Assembly: GCA_036677425.1 (NCBI GenBank)
Contig: JARFVT010000013.1
Coordinates: 1-64,000, forward strand
Reading direction: 5' to 3'
Source: JARFVT01 sp036677425
GTDB taxonomy: Bacteria; Pseudomonadota; Alphaproteobacteria; UBA8366; Aestuariispiraceae
Length of the DNA: 64,000 nucleotides
The translations under genes were made by a program, and so were the position numbers. How positions within the stretch are numbered: position 1 is the stretch's first letter; the number at the start of each line of letters is the position of its first letter. Below the pieces are notes generated by a model. The model had not been told where the DNA came from. It saw nothing but the letters and a program-made list of their open reading frames with translations, and ran no database searches. Positions 22,984 to 33,487 of this stretch are shown piece after piece.

Positions 22984-25967
22984 ATTAATATTTCCGCAGG
23001 CTTGGTTATTATCTGATTGAAATATTCATGACTTTTGCTAGATGATTCTTGCATCAAAGTTTTTAAAATATCAAAATTAGAAACACCTGCGGCTTTGCTT
23101 AATGCTTGTTTAAGGCCGATGGGGGCGGTTTCTTCGTTAAATTTACCCGATAATGTTAGGCGTAGCATGGCTTGTAAGTTTTGCCAAAGGGTTAATGATT
23201 CTATTATGTCATCCAACATTTTTTGCGATATAAGCCCCGCATCATAGATATTATTAAATGCTTGTTTGGTATTAGTTGATAAAATTTGTGGAAATTGATT
23301 AGCATGAATTAATTGTAAATATTGGCAAATAAACTCTATATCGACCAAACCACCCGCATGATATTTTATATCCCATGGTGATTTACCCGGATATTTTTTG
23401 GCAATGCGTTGGCGCATATTTGCAATATCTTGAACTATAATTTCCTGATTTCTTGATTGAGTAAGGGCATTATATATTAAATTTTCAAGTTTTTTCTTTA
23501 AGTTTGGCATTGCAAAAACTACTCTTGCTCTTGTTAAGGCCATATGCTCCCATGTCCATGCTTTACCATTATTTGCCAAGTCATAATATTTATTAAAACT
23601 TTCAAATTGCGTTGCCAATGCCCCCGCATTGCCAGCAGGGCGTAATCTTGCATCGATTTCAAATAATTGCCCCTCGCCAGTTTGCGATGATATGGCGGTG
23701 GTTATTCTTTGGCATAATCTGACATAATATAAATTGGGGCTAAGCGGTTTATTGCCATCGGATATATTCTTTGCACCTATATCATAGGTGAAAACCAAAT
23801 CTAAATCTGATTCTGGTAATAGCTCCATGCCGCCTAATTTGCCAAAGGCAATAACGGCTATGCTGCTATCATCAATCATGCCATGTGCATGGCTGAATTC
23901 TTTTATAACCCACGGCATAATACCATTTATGCTGGCTTCGGCCATGTTAGAAATATGCTGGCCAATATTTGATCCAGTCGTCTTATTATGTAATATATCG
24001 ACCCCAAGCTTAAATTTATAATCATTGGCCCAACGCCTTATTATATCGAGCATATCTTGGAAATCATTGGCTTGTTGCAATGACAATTCAAGCTTTTCCT
24101 GCATTTGTGGTAAATTATCGCAAATCTTGTTAAACTCAGATGTCAAAACCGAATCTAGCAATATTGGTGATTTTGCCAACCATTTTGCCAGCCGTGGCGC
24201 ATCGCCCATTATGGTTGCCAGTAATTGTAATATGGCGGGATAGGATTGAAATAATGAAAATAGCTGTATTCCCGATGGTAATGCCTCGAGAAAAGCATCA
24301 AATTTTATAAATGCTTCATCGGGGCTGGCGCTATTGGCGAGGGCCTTTAATAAGCTTGGCATTAATTCGGTTAAAATTTGCCGGCTGCGTTCGCTTCTGG
24401 TTGCACGATAACGACCCGTATGCCATATGCGAATTAAATTTGAGGTTTTTGCCGCATCAGTAAAGCCCATTTGTTGTAAATTTTTGATGGTGTCGGGGTT
24501 ATCTTCATTACCTGTGAATATTAATGATCCTGAAATATTTTCATCATGGGAATCTTCGAATAAATCGGCATAATAGCCTTCTACTAATTGTAAATATTTC
24601 ATTAGATCATTACGAAATGATGGCCCATCATTATAACCTATAAAGCCACTAATGGCATCAATTGTTGCATCATCATCGGGCATTTTTTGCGTTTGTTTAT
24701 CATCGACCATTTGTAAATGATGTTCTAGGCGGCGTAAAAATTGATAACTTGCAGTTAAATCGTTAAGGGCCTGTTTTGTTATTTTGCCAATATCATATAA
24801 GGATTTCAGAGCTTCACATGTGGGTTTTACGCGCAGGCTTGCATCACGTCCACCCCATATTAATTGTTGAGTTTGAGCAAAAAATTCAATCTCCCGAATG
24901 CCACCACGACCAATTTTTATATCATGACCATTGATTGCAACTTTGGCGCTACCACGGTGAGCATTAATTTGTCTCTTTATCGAATGAATATCACGAATGG
25001 CAGCAAAATCCAGATGTTTGCGCCAAATAAATGGCTTGATATGGTCTAGGAACTGCTGCCCAAGGGGTTGGTCACCCGCGACAATTCGTGCCTTGATCAT
25101 GGCGGCGCGTTCCCAATTTTGCCCCATACTTTCATAATATGTTTCTGCTGCTGTTACTGTCATTGCCAATGATGTGGCGCTTGGGTCTGGTCTTAGGCGT
25201 AAATCAGTACGAAACACGTAACCATCGGCAGTGCGTGAATCCATGATACGCATTAAATCACGGGTCGCCCGAACGCAGGCTTGCCTTATTTCTTGTTGGT
25301 CGGTGGCTTGTATTTTTTGTGGATCAAATAAAATTATTAAATCAATATCGCTTGAATAATTTAACTCTCTTGATCCTAATTTACCCATGCCAATAATAAA
25401 AAAACCATGATTAATATAGGGACCGTTTTCATATATGCTATCTTTAATATCATTGCATGGTAATTTTATCTGTTCATTTTTTGCCATTGATTTTAAAATA
25501 TATGTAACGGCGGCTTCTAATGTTTGATCAGCAATATGGCTTAGGCTTGTGGTTATTTTACTCAAATCCCAATTTTTTGTTATATCGGCAATGGCGATTA
25601 ACAATGCGGCGCGTCTTTTGGCAATACGCAATGAGCTCATTAAACTTGCTTCATCAATTTTAATGGAATGTAATTTATTTATATCGGTTAAAATATCATC
25701 TAATGCCGCATCAAGGCCATTGATACAGATTGATCTAAAAAAACCATGTTCGCGCAGCATGGATTGACTTAGATATGGGCTATTGCCAAATATGGCATTT
25801 AATAAACTGGGGCCTTTTTTACTATTGACAAAATCATTGCAAAATATGCTTAATTCATTATTATTTTTGATATTACCAAGCCATCGCTCAAGCCCAGTTG
25901 CGGCCTTATTTGCATTATAATTATGTGGTAAGTTTTTAATATCATAGGTAAATTTAAAAATATTCAT
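22968..25967 (-). CDS. glnE: Bifunctional glutamine synthetase adenylyltransferase/deadenylyltransferase
   Basis: 999 aa, the usual size. It adds and removes AMP on glutamine synthetase in response to PII, controlling nitrogen assimilation. It has two nucleotidyltransferase halves: GMGKLGSRELNYSSDIDLII (about residues 193-212) and AFGKLGGMELLPESDLDLVF (about 707-726), each with the paired Asp of the catalytic motif and followed by a GlnD_UR_UTase region. The FFAQTQQLIWGG and GGLVDIEFICQYLQ segments are typical. Convergent with the sdh operon. Confidence 0.97.
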   Translation of the reverse strand: MNIFKFTYDIKNLPHNYNANKAATGLERWLGNIKNNNELSIFCNDFVNSKKGPSLLNAIFGNSPYLSQSMLREHGFFRSICINGLDAALDDILTDINKLHSIKIDEASLMSSLRIAKRRAALLIAIADITKNWDLSKITTSLSHIADQTLEAAVTYILKSMAKNEQIKLPCNDIKDSIYENGPYINHGFFIIGMGKLGSRELNYSSDIDLIILFDPQKIQATDQQEIRQACVRATRDLMRIMDSRTADGYVFRTDLRLRPDPSATSLAMTVTAAETYYESMGQNWERAAMIKARIVAGDQPLGQQFLDHIKPFIWRKHLDFAAIRDIHSIKRQINAHRGSAKVAINGHDIKIGRGGIREIEFFAQTQQLIWGGRDASLRVKPTCEALKSLYDIGKITKQALNDLTASYQFLRRLEHHLQMVDDKQTQKMPDDDATIDAISGFIGYNDGPSFRNDLMKYLQLVEGYYADLFEDSHDENISGSLIFTGNEDNPDTIKNLQQMGFTDAAKTSNLIRIWHTGRYRATRSERSRQILTELMPSLLKALANSASPDEAFIKFDAFLEALPSGIQLFSLFQSYPAILQLLATIMGDAPRLAKWLAKSPILLDSVLTSEFNKICDNLPQMQEKLELSLQQANDFQDMLDIIRRWANDYKFKLGVDILHNKTTGSNIGQHISNMAEASINGIMPWVIKEFSHAHGMIDDSSIAVIAFGKLGGMELLPESDLDLVFTYDIGAKNISDGNKPLSPNLYYVRLCQRITTAISSQTGEGQLFEIDARLRPAGNAGALATQFESFNKYYDLANNGKAWTWEHMALTRARVVFAMPNLKKKLENLIYNALTQSRNQEIIVQDIANMRQRIAKKYPGKSPWDIKYHAGGLVDIEFICQYLQLIHANQFPQILSTNTKQAFNNIYDAGLISQKMLDDIIESLTLWQNLQAMLRLTLSGKFNEETAPIGLKQALSKAAGVSNFDILKTLMQESSSKSHEYFNQIITKPAEILIKKTS

Positions 25968-26070
25968 GATAAGCCGCTTTAATATGTAAAAGTAATATTA
26001 TTTGTTATTCTATATGCTATATAATAAAATTGACAAAATTAAAAATTAATAGATATGGACTATCACTCAA

Positions 26071-29000
26071 GTGGTAAAAAAAACAACAAAGATTTTTATT
26101 GAATTAATCGCTGGATTAATCGCAGGCATGGTTATTCTTTGCGCGTTAGGACTTTGGTTTTTATCAAAAGGACCATTAAATATTGACTATTTAACTGCGG
26201 TTATTGAAGATAATATTAATAATAATCAAGATTTAATAGATATTGATATTGCAGGACTTAGTTTAGTTTGGCGTGGTGGGGCAAAATTATCAAATATAAC
26301 AGCAATAGATATTATAGCCCGTGATGTTGTTGTGAAGCAAAAACATGGTATTGGAATTGCTTTTTTGCCAAAAACAATATTGGGTGTTTCATTTAAAGCC
26401 TTAGCGGGGGGTGAGATTTCACTTAAAAATTTAAAAATAATATCACCAGAATTAAATATTATAAAAAAATATGATGATAGTTTAAACTTTAGCAGTGTAG
26501 AAACTGTTACCGATGATATGCTATTAAGAAATAATGAAATTTTAGCCATTTATAAAATGATATTTAATGGGGGAATATTTAAAACTACCCTGCCATATTT
26601 AAATAATTTATATGTGGAAAATGCTAATATTAAATTTATTGATCAGGATAAAAATATTGACTGGTATTTCCCCGATGCAGGGTTTGAGATTAATATTTTA
26701 GATGGAAAAACTACAAGCAGTTTAAAAGCTAATCTTAGTATCAATGGCGATGATGATTATAGTAACATTGATATTAATCATATATATACTGAAAATAATA
26801 TGCGCCTTGATATTAAAATTGCCAATGGAAAGTTAAATTTACAAGATATTAGTCCAGATATTAATAAGCAATATGTACATATAAAATCTGCTGATATAAC
26901 AATCATTGCCGATGATAATTTAACCAATATTGCCGTGGAAAAGGCCAAAATAGATATTGGCGATGCCACTATATCGCTTAAGGGTAAAATAAGCCAAAAA
27001 AATAATATGCGTGATGTGAAGCTATCGGCAAATATATATGATTTTAATATGGAAAATCTTGATGGTTATTGGCCAAATAATTTAGCCATAGATGCCAGAA
27101 ATTGGGTAGTTAATAATATCAAATATGGTGATATAGAAAATGCCAATATTAATATTAACGGTATCTTGCATAATGATATTAGTAATGATACGGGTAGCGA
27201 TTTTGCATTAGGTGAATTTCATATTGGCAGCATTGATGGCGAAATTATCGGTAATAATATGCGGGTTAATTATTTATCACCTATGCCAGAAGCAACAAAT
27301 GTTGATGCTAGTATAAAATTTGGTAATGACTGGTTAGAAATATATATTAAAAAAGCAAATGCAGAGAATATTAAACTTGATAATGGCTATATTAAAATTA
27401 GCAATATTGGCAAAAGCGACGATTTTATTAGTAGTCTAAATTTATTGGGGCCAATGGAAGAGTTCCTTTCGCATTTGGATAAAAAGCCATTAATGTTTTT
27501 GGATATGGTTGGGTTTAAACGTGAAGGGGTGAGCGGTGACGGTAATGTTAATCTTGAATTAAAATTCCCATTGATGAATGATTTAAGTAAAAAACAAATT
27601 AAAGTTGAGCTTAAGGCGGATGTTTTTAATGTAAAATTACCAAATATTCATAACGGCCAAATGGCTGTTGCAGAGAAATTATCATTGGATCTTAATAATG
27701 AGCGAATGAATATTAATGGTCGTATTAATAGTGTTAATAGTATTTTCGACATTAAATTACAGGAAAATTTTTCTGTTTCTAGTAAAATAAAAAATAAAAT
27801 TATCATTGATACTGTTATGGATAAACAGGCGTTATCGCATATGGGGGTAGATATTGGTGATGATAATGATGGTAATTTCAAATTAAATTTAAACCTAGTA
27901 CAAATGCGCGATGGTAATAGAATTTTAACTGGTGATATTGATTTAATCGATGCAAATATTACTGTTCCATTGGTTAATTGGCATAAGCCAGCGGGCGAAG
28001 CGGCGATTTTAAAATTAAATTCAACAATATCAAAATCTGGTGAAATTGATATTAATTCGTTGAAAATTAAAAGCGATAATTTTAAATTTGACGGTAAAGT
28101 AATATTAACAAATATCAATGATGATATAGATTATAATATTGAAAAATTAACCATATATAATTTAAAAACTAATGATAATGATATTTCTGGTGTAATGACT
28201 AAAACTGTTAATAACGGTTTTGATATTAAATTATCTGGCAATAAATTTGATGTGGCAGGGGTTAAGCAATTTTATAAGAACAGCATAGCAGATACTAAAA
28301 ATGCCATTGTTAAGAATCCATATGGCAAAGTTAAAATAGTCGCCGATTTTGATATTTTAACCGATGGTGAAGAAAGCCAGTTAAGGGATGTCAAATTAAA
28401 ATTATTATATGATAACGATAGAATGGAGATGTTTAATTTAAATTCATTTGCTGGTAATGCGCCATTTAATATAAAATATGGTAAATTTGGTAATGATGGC
28501 AATCAATTATTGATAAGGTCAAGCGATGCGGGCGCGGTTTTGGATCAGCTTGACATTTCAAGTAAGATAAGCGGTGGCAAAATGGAAATCATAGCCAGCA
28601 GAAATAATCATGACCAACCATTATCGGGTAAAATCTCGGTTGGGGAATTCACGTTAATAAAGGCACCAGCTATCGCTAAAATACTTGAATTTATGTCGTT
28701 AACTGGCATTGCATCTGCATTGGGAAAACAGGGGTTGTTATTTGATAGTTTGAATGCAAATTTTAAATATAATGACGGTGTTGTCGATATTAAGGATGGC
28801 TTGGCATTTGGCAATTCCATTGGCGTCACCGCTTACGGCAAAATCGATATTGAACATAAAGAATATGCAATAAAAGGAACATTAGCACCCGCATATAGCT
28901 TATCACGCGCCGTGTCATGGCTGCCTATTTTAGGTAAAATAATATCGGGTGATGAAGGTATTTTTGCCGCACGTTATAGCATTGCTGGCGCAATTGATGA

Positions 29001-29109
29001 CCCCGATTTATCGATTAATCCTATATCAATATTAACGCCAGGAATATTACGCAATATATTCAATATCTTTGAAAGTGAAAATATATTATTGCGTTCTAAG
29101 TCAAAATAA
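26071..29109 (+). CDS. Large AsmA/YhdP-like envelope protein (DUF3971-type)
   Basis: 1012 aa from GTG at 26071; the nearby ATG at 26055 is out of frame. One N-terminal membrane anchor (~9-32, FIELIAGLIAGMVILCALGL), then a long periplasmic part of alternating β-strands rich in Asn, Asp, Ile and Lys. The C-terminus (FTLIKAPAIAKILEFMSLTG ... YSLSRAVSWLPILGKIISG) is the AsmA-like C-terminal domain of YhdP-type proteins. Relatives act in phospholipid transport between the membranes. Cysteine-free by reading. Divergent from glnE, convergent with tyrS. Confidence 0.82.
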   Translation: MVKKTTKIFIELIAGLIAGMVILCALGLWFLSKGPLNIDYLTAVIEDNINNNQDLIDIDIAGLSLVWRGGAKLSNITAIDIIARDVVVKQKHGIGIAFLPKTILGVSFKALAGGEISLKNLKIISPELNIIKKYDDSLNFSSVETVTDDMLLRNNEILAIYKMIFNGGIFKTTLPYLNNLYVENANIKFIDQDKNIDWYFPDAGFEINILDGKTTSSLKANLSINGDDDYSNIDINHIYTENNMRLDIKIANGKLNLQDISPDINKQYVHIKSADITIIADDNLTNIAVEKAKIDIGDATISLKGKISQKNNMRDVKLSANIYDFNMENLDGYWPNNLAIDARNWVVNNIKYGDIENANININGILHNDISNDTGSDFALGEFHIGSIDGEIIGNNMRVNYLSPMPEATNVDASIKFGNDWLEIYIKKANAENIKLDNGYIKISNIGKSDDFISSLNLLGPMEEFLSHLDKKPLMFLDMVGFKREGVSGDGNVNLELKFPLMNDLSKKQIKVELKADVFNVKLPNIHNGQMAVAEKLSLDLNNERMNINGRINSVNSIFDIKLQENFSVSSKIKNKIIIDTVMDKQALSHMGVDIGDDNDGNFKLNLNLVQMRDGNRILTGDIDLIDANITVPLVNWHKPAGEAAILKLNSTISKSGEIDINSLKIKSDNFKFDGKVILTNINDDIDYNIEKLTIYNLKTNDNDISGVMTKTVNNGFDIKLSGNKFDVAGVKQFYKNSIADTKNAIVKNPYGKVKIVADFDILTDGEESQLRDVKLKLLYDNDRMEMFNLNSFAGNAPFNIKYGKFGNDGNQLLIRSSDAGAVLDQLDISSKISGGKMEIIASRNNHDQPLSGKISVGEFTLIKAPAIAKILEFMSLTGIASALGKQGLLFDSLNANFKYNDGVVDIKDGLAFGNSIGVTAYGKIDIEHKEYAIKGTLAPAYSLSRAVSWLPILGKIISGDEGIFAARYSIAGAIDDPDLSINPISILTPGILRNIFNIFESENILLRSKSK

Positions 29110-29137
29110 ATTATAAATTACGATATCATATATAGCC

Positions 29138-30424
29138 TCATACGGCCTTTATTATTGCATGTTTTTTCTTGCCCAGCGATAATTTAATTATTCCATCTTT
29201 ATTTATATCATTCTTGGTGATGGTGTGTTTTATATCGGTAATTTTAACATCGTTAACTTTAATTGCGCCTTGGTTAGCAAAACGTCTTGCCTCGCCATTA
29301 CTGGTGGTTAAGCCCACATTGGTAAAGGCTTCTAAAAGGCCAATACCTGTGTTTAGAGTGGCTATTTTTACTTCAATCATCGGTAGTTCATCACCAATTC
29401 CACCTTGTTCAAATACTTTTTGTGCCGTTTGTGCTGCTGCATTTGCCGCATCTTTGCCTCGGCATAATTTTGTTGCTTCAAATGCAAGTATTTTTTTGGC
29501 ATCATTAATATGGCTGCCTTCTAATTTTTCCAGTTTTTTAATTTCTGCTAATGGCATATCGGTGAAAAGCCGTAAGAAGCGCCCAACATCGGCATCTTCG
29601 GTATTGCGCCAATATTGCCAATAATCATAAGCGGGTAGACGTTCATTGTTCAACCAAACAGCGCCCTTGGCAGTTTTACCCATTTTTGCACCTGATGAAG
29701 TGGTTAACAATGGTACGGTAAGGCCAAAAAGTTGTTTGTCATCGCATCGTCTGGTAAGTTCAATGCCATTTATAATATTGCCCCATTGATCCGACCCACC
29801 CATTTGCAAATGGCAATCATTACGTCTTGATAATTCTAAGAAATCATAGGCCTGTAATATCATATAGTTAAATTCTAGGAATGATAAATTTTGTTCGCGC
29901 TCCAACCTTATTTTAATAGATTCAAACCCTAACATGCGGTTGATAGAAAAATATTTGCCATAGTTTCGCAAGAAATTGATATAATTTATACCCTTTAGCC
30001 AATCATCATTATTAACCATTATTGCGTCAGTTGGACCATCACCAAAGGTAAGGAAATTTTCAAATATGCCTTTAATACCAGCAATATTCTTGGCGATGCC
30101 CGCATCATCTAATAATTTTCTTGTTTCATCTTTGCCGCTTGGGTCGCCAACTTTGGTTGTGCCACCGCCCATTAGAACAATAGGCTTATGACCAGATTGT
30201 TGTAATTTTCGTAATAACATAATCGGCACTAATGACCCAACATGTAGTGAATCTGCCGTTGCATCAAAACCGATATAGGCATTTATAATTTGACCATTGG
30301 CAAGCTTGTCCAATGACTTTATATCGCTGCATTGATGTAAAAAACCGCGATTTACAATTGTACTTATAAAGTCAGATTCATATATTTGGCTGTTGTTTTT
30401 TTGGCGAGCATCATTAATTGTCAT
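29138..30424 (-). CDS. tyrS: Tyrosyl-tRNA synthetase
   Basis: 428 aa class I aminoacyl-tRNA synthetase charging tRNA-Tyr. YIGFDATADSLHVGSLVPIM has the HIGH-type motif (HVGS), QMGGSDQWGNI binds tyrosine, and GAKMGKTAKGAVWL is the KMSKS loop in the KMGKT form. The C-terminal S4 RNA-binding domain begins near residue 360 (NVGLTTSNGEARRFANQGAI). Divergent from anmK with a 159-bp gap. Confidence 0.97.
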   Translation of the reverse strand: MTINDARQKNNSQIYESDFISTIVNRGFLHQCSDIKSLDKLANGQIINAYIGFDATADSLHVGSLVPIMLLRKLQQSGHKPIVLMGGGTTKVGDPSGKDETRKLLDDAGIAKNIAGIKGIFENFLTFGDGPTDAIMVNNDDWLKGINYINFLRNYGKYFSINRMLGFESIKIRLEREQNLSFLEFNYMILQAYDFLELSRRNDCHLQMGGSDQWGNIINGIELTRRCDDKQLFGLTVPLLTTSSGAKMGKTAKGAVWLNNERLPAYDYWQYWRNTEDADVGRFLRLFTDMPLAEIKKLEKLEGSHINDAKKILAFEATKLCRGKDAANAAAQTAQKVFEQGGIGDELPMIEVKIATLNTGIGLLEAFTNVGLTTSNGEARRFANQGAIKVNDVKITDIKHTITKNDINKDGIIKLSLGKKKHAIIKAV

Positions 30425-30583
30425 TATATTACCGATTTAAATATGGTTAATTGAATGTAAATTATATTATAAGCTATATAGAAAATTATAGTGATTGCAT
30501 GTAGCATAGAAATAAATAAACAACAATGGATCTTGATGTTTATGCATTATATTTGGCTTAGATTAATAAATTAAGGGCATAAA

Positions 30584-31663
30584 ATGAACGAATGGGCAAT
30601 AGGTTTGATGAGCGGAACATCGTTAGACGGAATTGATGCCGCATTGATTAAAAGCGACGGGATAAATATAAGTGAATTTGGCAAGGCTATAACTATTGAT
30701 TACAGCGATGATTTTCGTAATCGCCTGCGGGCAATATTCGGACAGACTATAAAAAACGATGAAATAAGTGAGCTGGAACAGCAATTGACAATATATCATG
30801 TTGATGCGGTTGAGAAGTTATTAAAAATCAGCCATATGCAAGCATCGGATATAGATGTTATTGGCTTTCATGGGCAAACAATTTTTCATGACCCATCAAT
30901 AAATAAAACATGGCAATTGGGCGATGGGGCATTATTGGCGAAAAAAACCAATATTGATGTGATTTATGATTTTCGTAGCAATGATGTAAAACATGGCGGT
31001 GAAGGCGCACCATTGGCACCAATATATCATTTAGCATTGGCGAATAATCTACAAAAACCATTGGCTTTTATAAATATAGGCGGTGTTGCAAATATTACGG
31101 TCATTGATAAAAACAATAGCTTGCTTGCCTTTGATACGGGTACTGGCAATGGGCTAATTGACGATTTCATATTTAAACATACGCGTAAAAAATTTGATGA
31201 GGATGGTAAAATTGCCGCCGCTGGTAAGGTTGATTATAATTTTGTTGATAAATTTTTAAGTCATGAATATTTTAATAAAATCCCACCTAAATCTTTAGAT
31301 CGTGATCAGTTTGTAATTGACCTGCCTGTTGATATCTCATTGGAAGATGGTGCGGCAACCCTATGTGCTATAAGTGTTGCCGCAATTAAATTAGCGATTG
31401 AAAATATCAAAGATAAACCAAATGAAATTTTAATATGTGGCGGCGGGCGGCATAATAAATATATGATGGATATGCTATCTAAATCGTTGGACATAAAGGT
31501 TTATGCGGTCGAAAACAAAGGATTTAATGGCGATGCAATCGAGGCACAAGCCTTTGCATATATGGCCTTGCGTCATCAAAAAAATCTTCCGATCAGCTTT
31601 CCCAAAACTACAGGCGTTGCAATGCCATTACAAGGTGGGATTAAAGAAAAGGCGCATTCATAA
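30584..31663 (+). CDS. anmK: Anhydro-N-acetylmuramic acid kinase
   Basis: 359 aa ASKHA-fold kinase recycling anhydro-MurNAc from cell-wall turnover to MurNAc-6-phosphate. The N-terminal MSGTSLDGIDAAL is diagnostic; FHGQTIFHDP, FINIGGVANITVI, DTGTGNGLIDDF and LICGGGRHNKYMM follow in the usual order. The divergent tyrS-anmK pairing is frequent in alphaproteobacteria. Confidence 0.96.
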   Translation: MNEWAIGLMSGTSLDGIDAALIKSDGINISEFGKAITIDYSDDFRNRLRAIFGQTIKNDEISELEQQLTIYHVDAVEKLLKISHMQASDIDVIGFHGQTIFHDPSINKTWQLGDGALLAKKTNIDVIYDFRSNDVKHGGEGAPLAPIYHLALANNLQKPLAFINIGGVANITVIDKNNSLLAFDTGTGNGLIDDFIFKHTRKKFDEDGKIAAAGKVDYNFVDKFLSHEYFNKIPPKSLDRDQFVIDLPVDISLEDGAATLCAISVAAIKLAIENIKDKPNEILICGGGRHNKYMMDMLSKSLDIKVYAVENKGFNGDAIEAQAFAYMALRHQKNLPISFPKTTGVAMPLQGGIKEKAHS

Positions 31664-31713
31664 CTATGTGCTTAACCAATATTAATTTGCGGATATCTTA
31701 AAAATCTTAATAA

Positions 31714-32355
31714 TTATCTATCAGTGTTTTTATCTAAATAGTAGGTTATATGCTTGTCAATTTTATCAATTTTACTAGCAAAAAAATGATCAGCCCCAGA
31801 AATTATTTTTTCTTCTACCATCACGCCTTTTTGTTGGTTTAATTTTGCCGCCAGTTTATTAACTTCATCAACAGGTACGATATTATCTTGATCACCCTGT
31901 ATGAATAAACCAGATGCAGGGCAAGGTGCTAAAAAATTAAAGTCATATAGGTTGGCCGGTGGCGCAACAGAAATAAAGCCATTTATTTCTGGGCGACGCA
32001 TTAGTAATTGCATGCCGATCCATGCGCCAAAAGAAAAACCAGCAACCCAACATTGCTGTGAATTTGGATTTTTTGCCCGCAACCAGTCAAGCACCGCTGC
32101 GGCATCTGATAATTCGCCTTCACCCTTATCATACCTGCCTTGTGATCTGCCAACACCACGGAAATTAAATCGTAAACAAGCAAAACCACGCCGTGCAAAG
32201 CTATGAAACATCGAATATACAATTTTATTATTCATCGTGCCGCCATGTTGAGGATGCGGATGCAAAATTAAAGCAATCGGTGCATCATGCGACTTGCCTG
32301 GGGTATAACGACCCTCGATACGGCCTTCAGGACCATTAACAATTACTTCAGGCAT
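31714..32355 (-). CDS. Alpha/beta hydrolase, COG2945 type
   Basis: 213 aa cytosolic hydrolase, no signal peptide. HPHPQHGGTMNNKI near residue 33 is the family signature; the nucleophile elbow is AGFSFGAW, the acid is in GDQDNIVP and the histidine in SGADHFFASK. Physiological substrate unknown for this family. Convergent with anmK. Confidence 0.87.
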   Translation of the reverse strand: MPEVIVNGPEGRIEGRYTPGKSHDAPIALILHPHPQHGGTMNNKIVYSMFHSFARRGFACLRFNFRGVGRSQGRYDKGEGELSDAAAVLDWLRAKNPNSQQCWVAGFSFGAWIGMQLLMRRPEINGFISVAPPANLYDFNFLAPCPASGLFIQGDQDNIVPVDEVNKLAAKLNQQKGVMVEEKIISGADHFFASKIDKIDKHITYYLDKNTDR

Positions 32356-32461
32356 GGTTATTCCTTTGATATATTTAAGATATATGTAAAATATTATATG
32401 GCTAAATAGAATAGCTAATAATTTTTTACTTATTATTTAACTAAATGAAAAATCAAATATA

Positions 32462-32480
32462 TTCAAGTATATAACTTGAA
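32462..32480. promoter_or_regulatory. Inverted repeat upstream of cysE
   Basis: Perfect TTCAAGT-ATATA-ACTTGAA, about 120 bp before the cysE start, in an otherwise featureless AT-rich 245-bp gap. A dimeric repressor site is possible; the IscR-like regulator two genes along is one candidate. Unproven. Confidence 0.4.
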
Positions 32481-32600
32481 AACTTGCAAAACTATTCTAA
32501 TATCTTCATAAAATATGCATAGACATAGAAAATTTATCTTATGTGAATATAAGTTTAATTTATAAGATTTATTCATATTCATATAACCAAAGGCCGAAGA

Positions 32601-33350
32601 ATGTTCAGCAAAATACATCAAATATCCAATAATATAATAGCTGAAATTGATATAATGATTGCCAGAGACCCCGCCGCGCGTTCACGTATTGAGGTGATAT
32701 TATGTTACCCTGCCTTTCATGCCATTATAATACACAGATTAAACAGCATGTTATGGCGCAAAGAATGGTATTTATTGGCACGGTTAATTTCACAAATATC
32801 AAGGTTTTTTACTGGTATTGAAATTCACCCTGGAGCCGTTATTGGTAAAGGGCTTTTTATTGATCATGGCATGGGGGTGGTTATTGGCGAAACCGCAACC
32901 ATAGGTGATAATGTTACTTTATATCATGATGTAACATTGGGTGGTGTATCGCCTTCGGAAAATTCAAATATGCAACGTTGTGTTAAGCGTCATCCAACAT
33001 TAGAAGATAATGTTATTATTGGTTCTGGCGCACAAGTTTTAGGGCCGATAACTATCGGCAAATATGCCAGAATAGGCGCAAATGCTGTGGCAGTTAGTAA
33101 TGTCGCCGCAAGAACAACTGTGGTTGGTATACCAGCGAAAATAGTATCTAGGGCTAGTCAAAATACGGATGATTTTGTTCCCTATGCCGTGGTAGATGGC
33201 AAAATACCAGACCCCGTAACCAAGATGATAAACAACTTAACCATAAAAATATCAAAATTAGAAGGTAAGATTAAAATCTTAGAAGCTAACGCTAAGCTTA
33301 ATGCTACAGATAGCAATAACACCATAGTTTCAGCAAAAAAAGATAATTAA
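32601..33350 (+). CDS. cysE: Serine O-acetyltransferase
   Basis: 249 aa. It makes O-acetylserine from serine and acetyl-CoA, the first step of cysteine synthesis. An N-terminal helical part (ARDPAARSRIEVILCYPAFH) precedes a left-handed β-helix of hexapeptide repeats with IEIHPGAVIGKGLFIDHG and ETATIGDNVTLYHDVTLGG. The C-terminal ~50 residues form a coiled-coil-like tail. Located just upstream of the IscR/desulfurase genes, coupling cysteine supply to Fe-S assembly. Confidence 0.95.
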   Translation: MFSKIHQISNNIIAEIDIMIARDPAARSRIEVILCYPAFHAIIIHRLNSMLWRKEWYLLARLISQISRFFTGIEIHPGAVIGKGLFIDHGMGVVIGETATIGDNVTLYHDVTLGGVSPSENSNMQRCVKRHPTLEDNVIIGSGAQVLGPITIGKYARIGANAVAVSNVAARTTVVGIPAKIVSRASQNTDDFVPYAVVDGKIPDPVTKMINNLTIKISKLEGKIKILEANAKLNATDSNNTIVSAKKDN

Positions 33351-33487
33351 AATGGCTATAACTAATTAAATTATACCAATTTTGATCTCTATCATATTAT
33401 TTTAATATATATATGTTACAATTAATTAGGGGATATAATATATTACCGCAATAAATATTAAGTTATATTAATTACGAGGTATGGTTT

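Noticed and set aside
26055..26070. ATG at 26055 as start of the AsmA-like gene
   Set aside because: Out of frame with the 1012-aa protein; the GTG at 26071 is the first in-frame start after the stop.
30425..30583. T-box or other leader for tyrS
   Set aside because: No T-box sequence or terminator/antiterminator pair seen, and T-boxes are not expected in this group.
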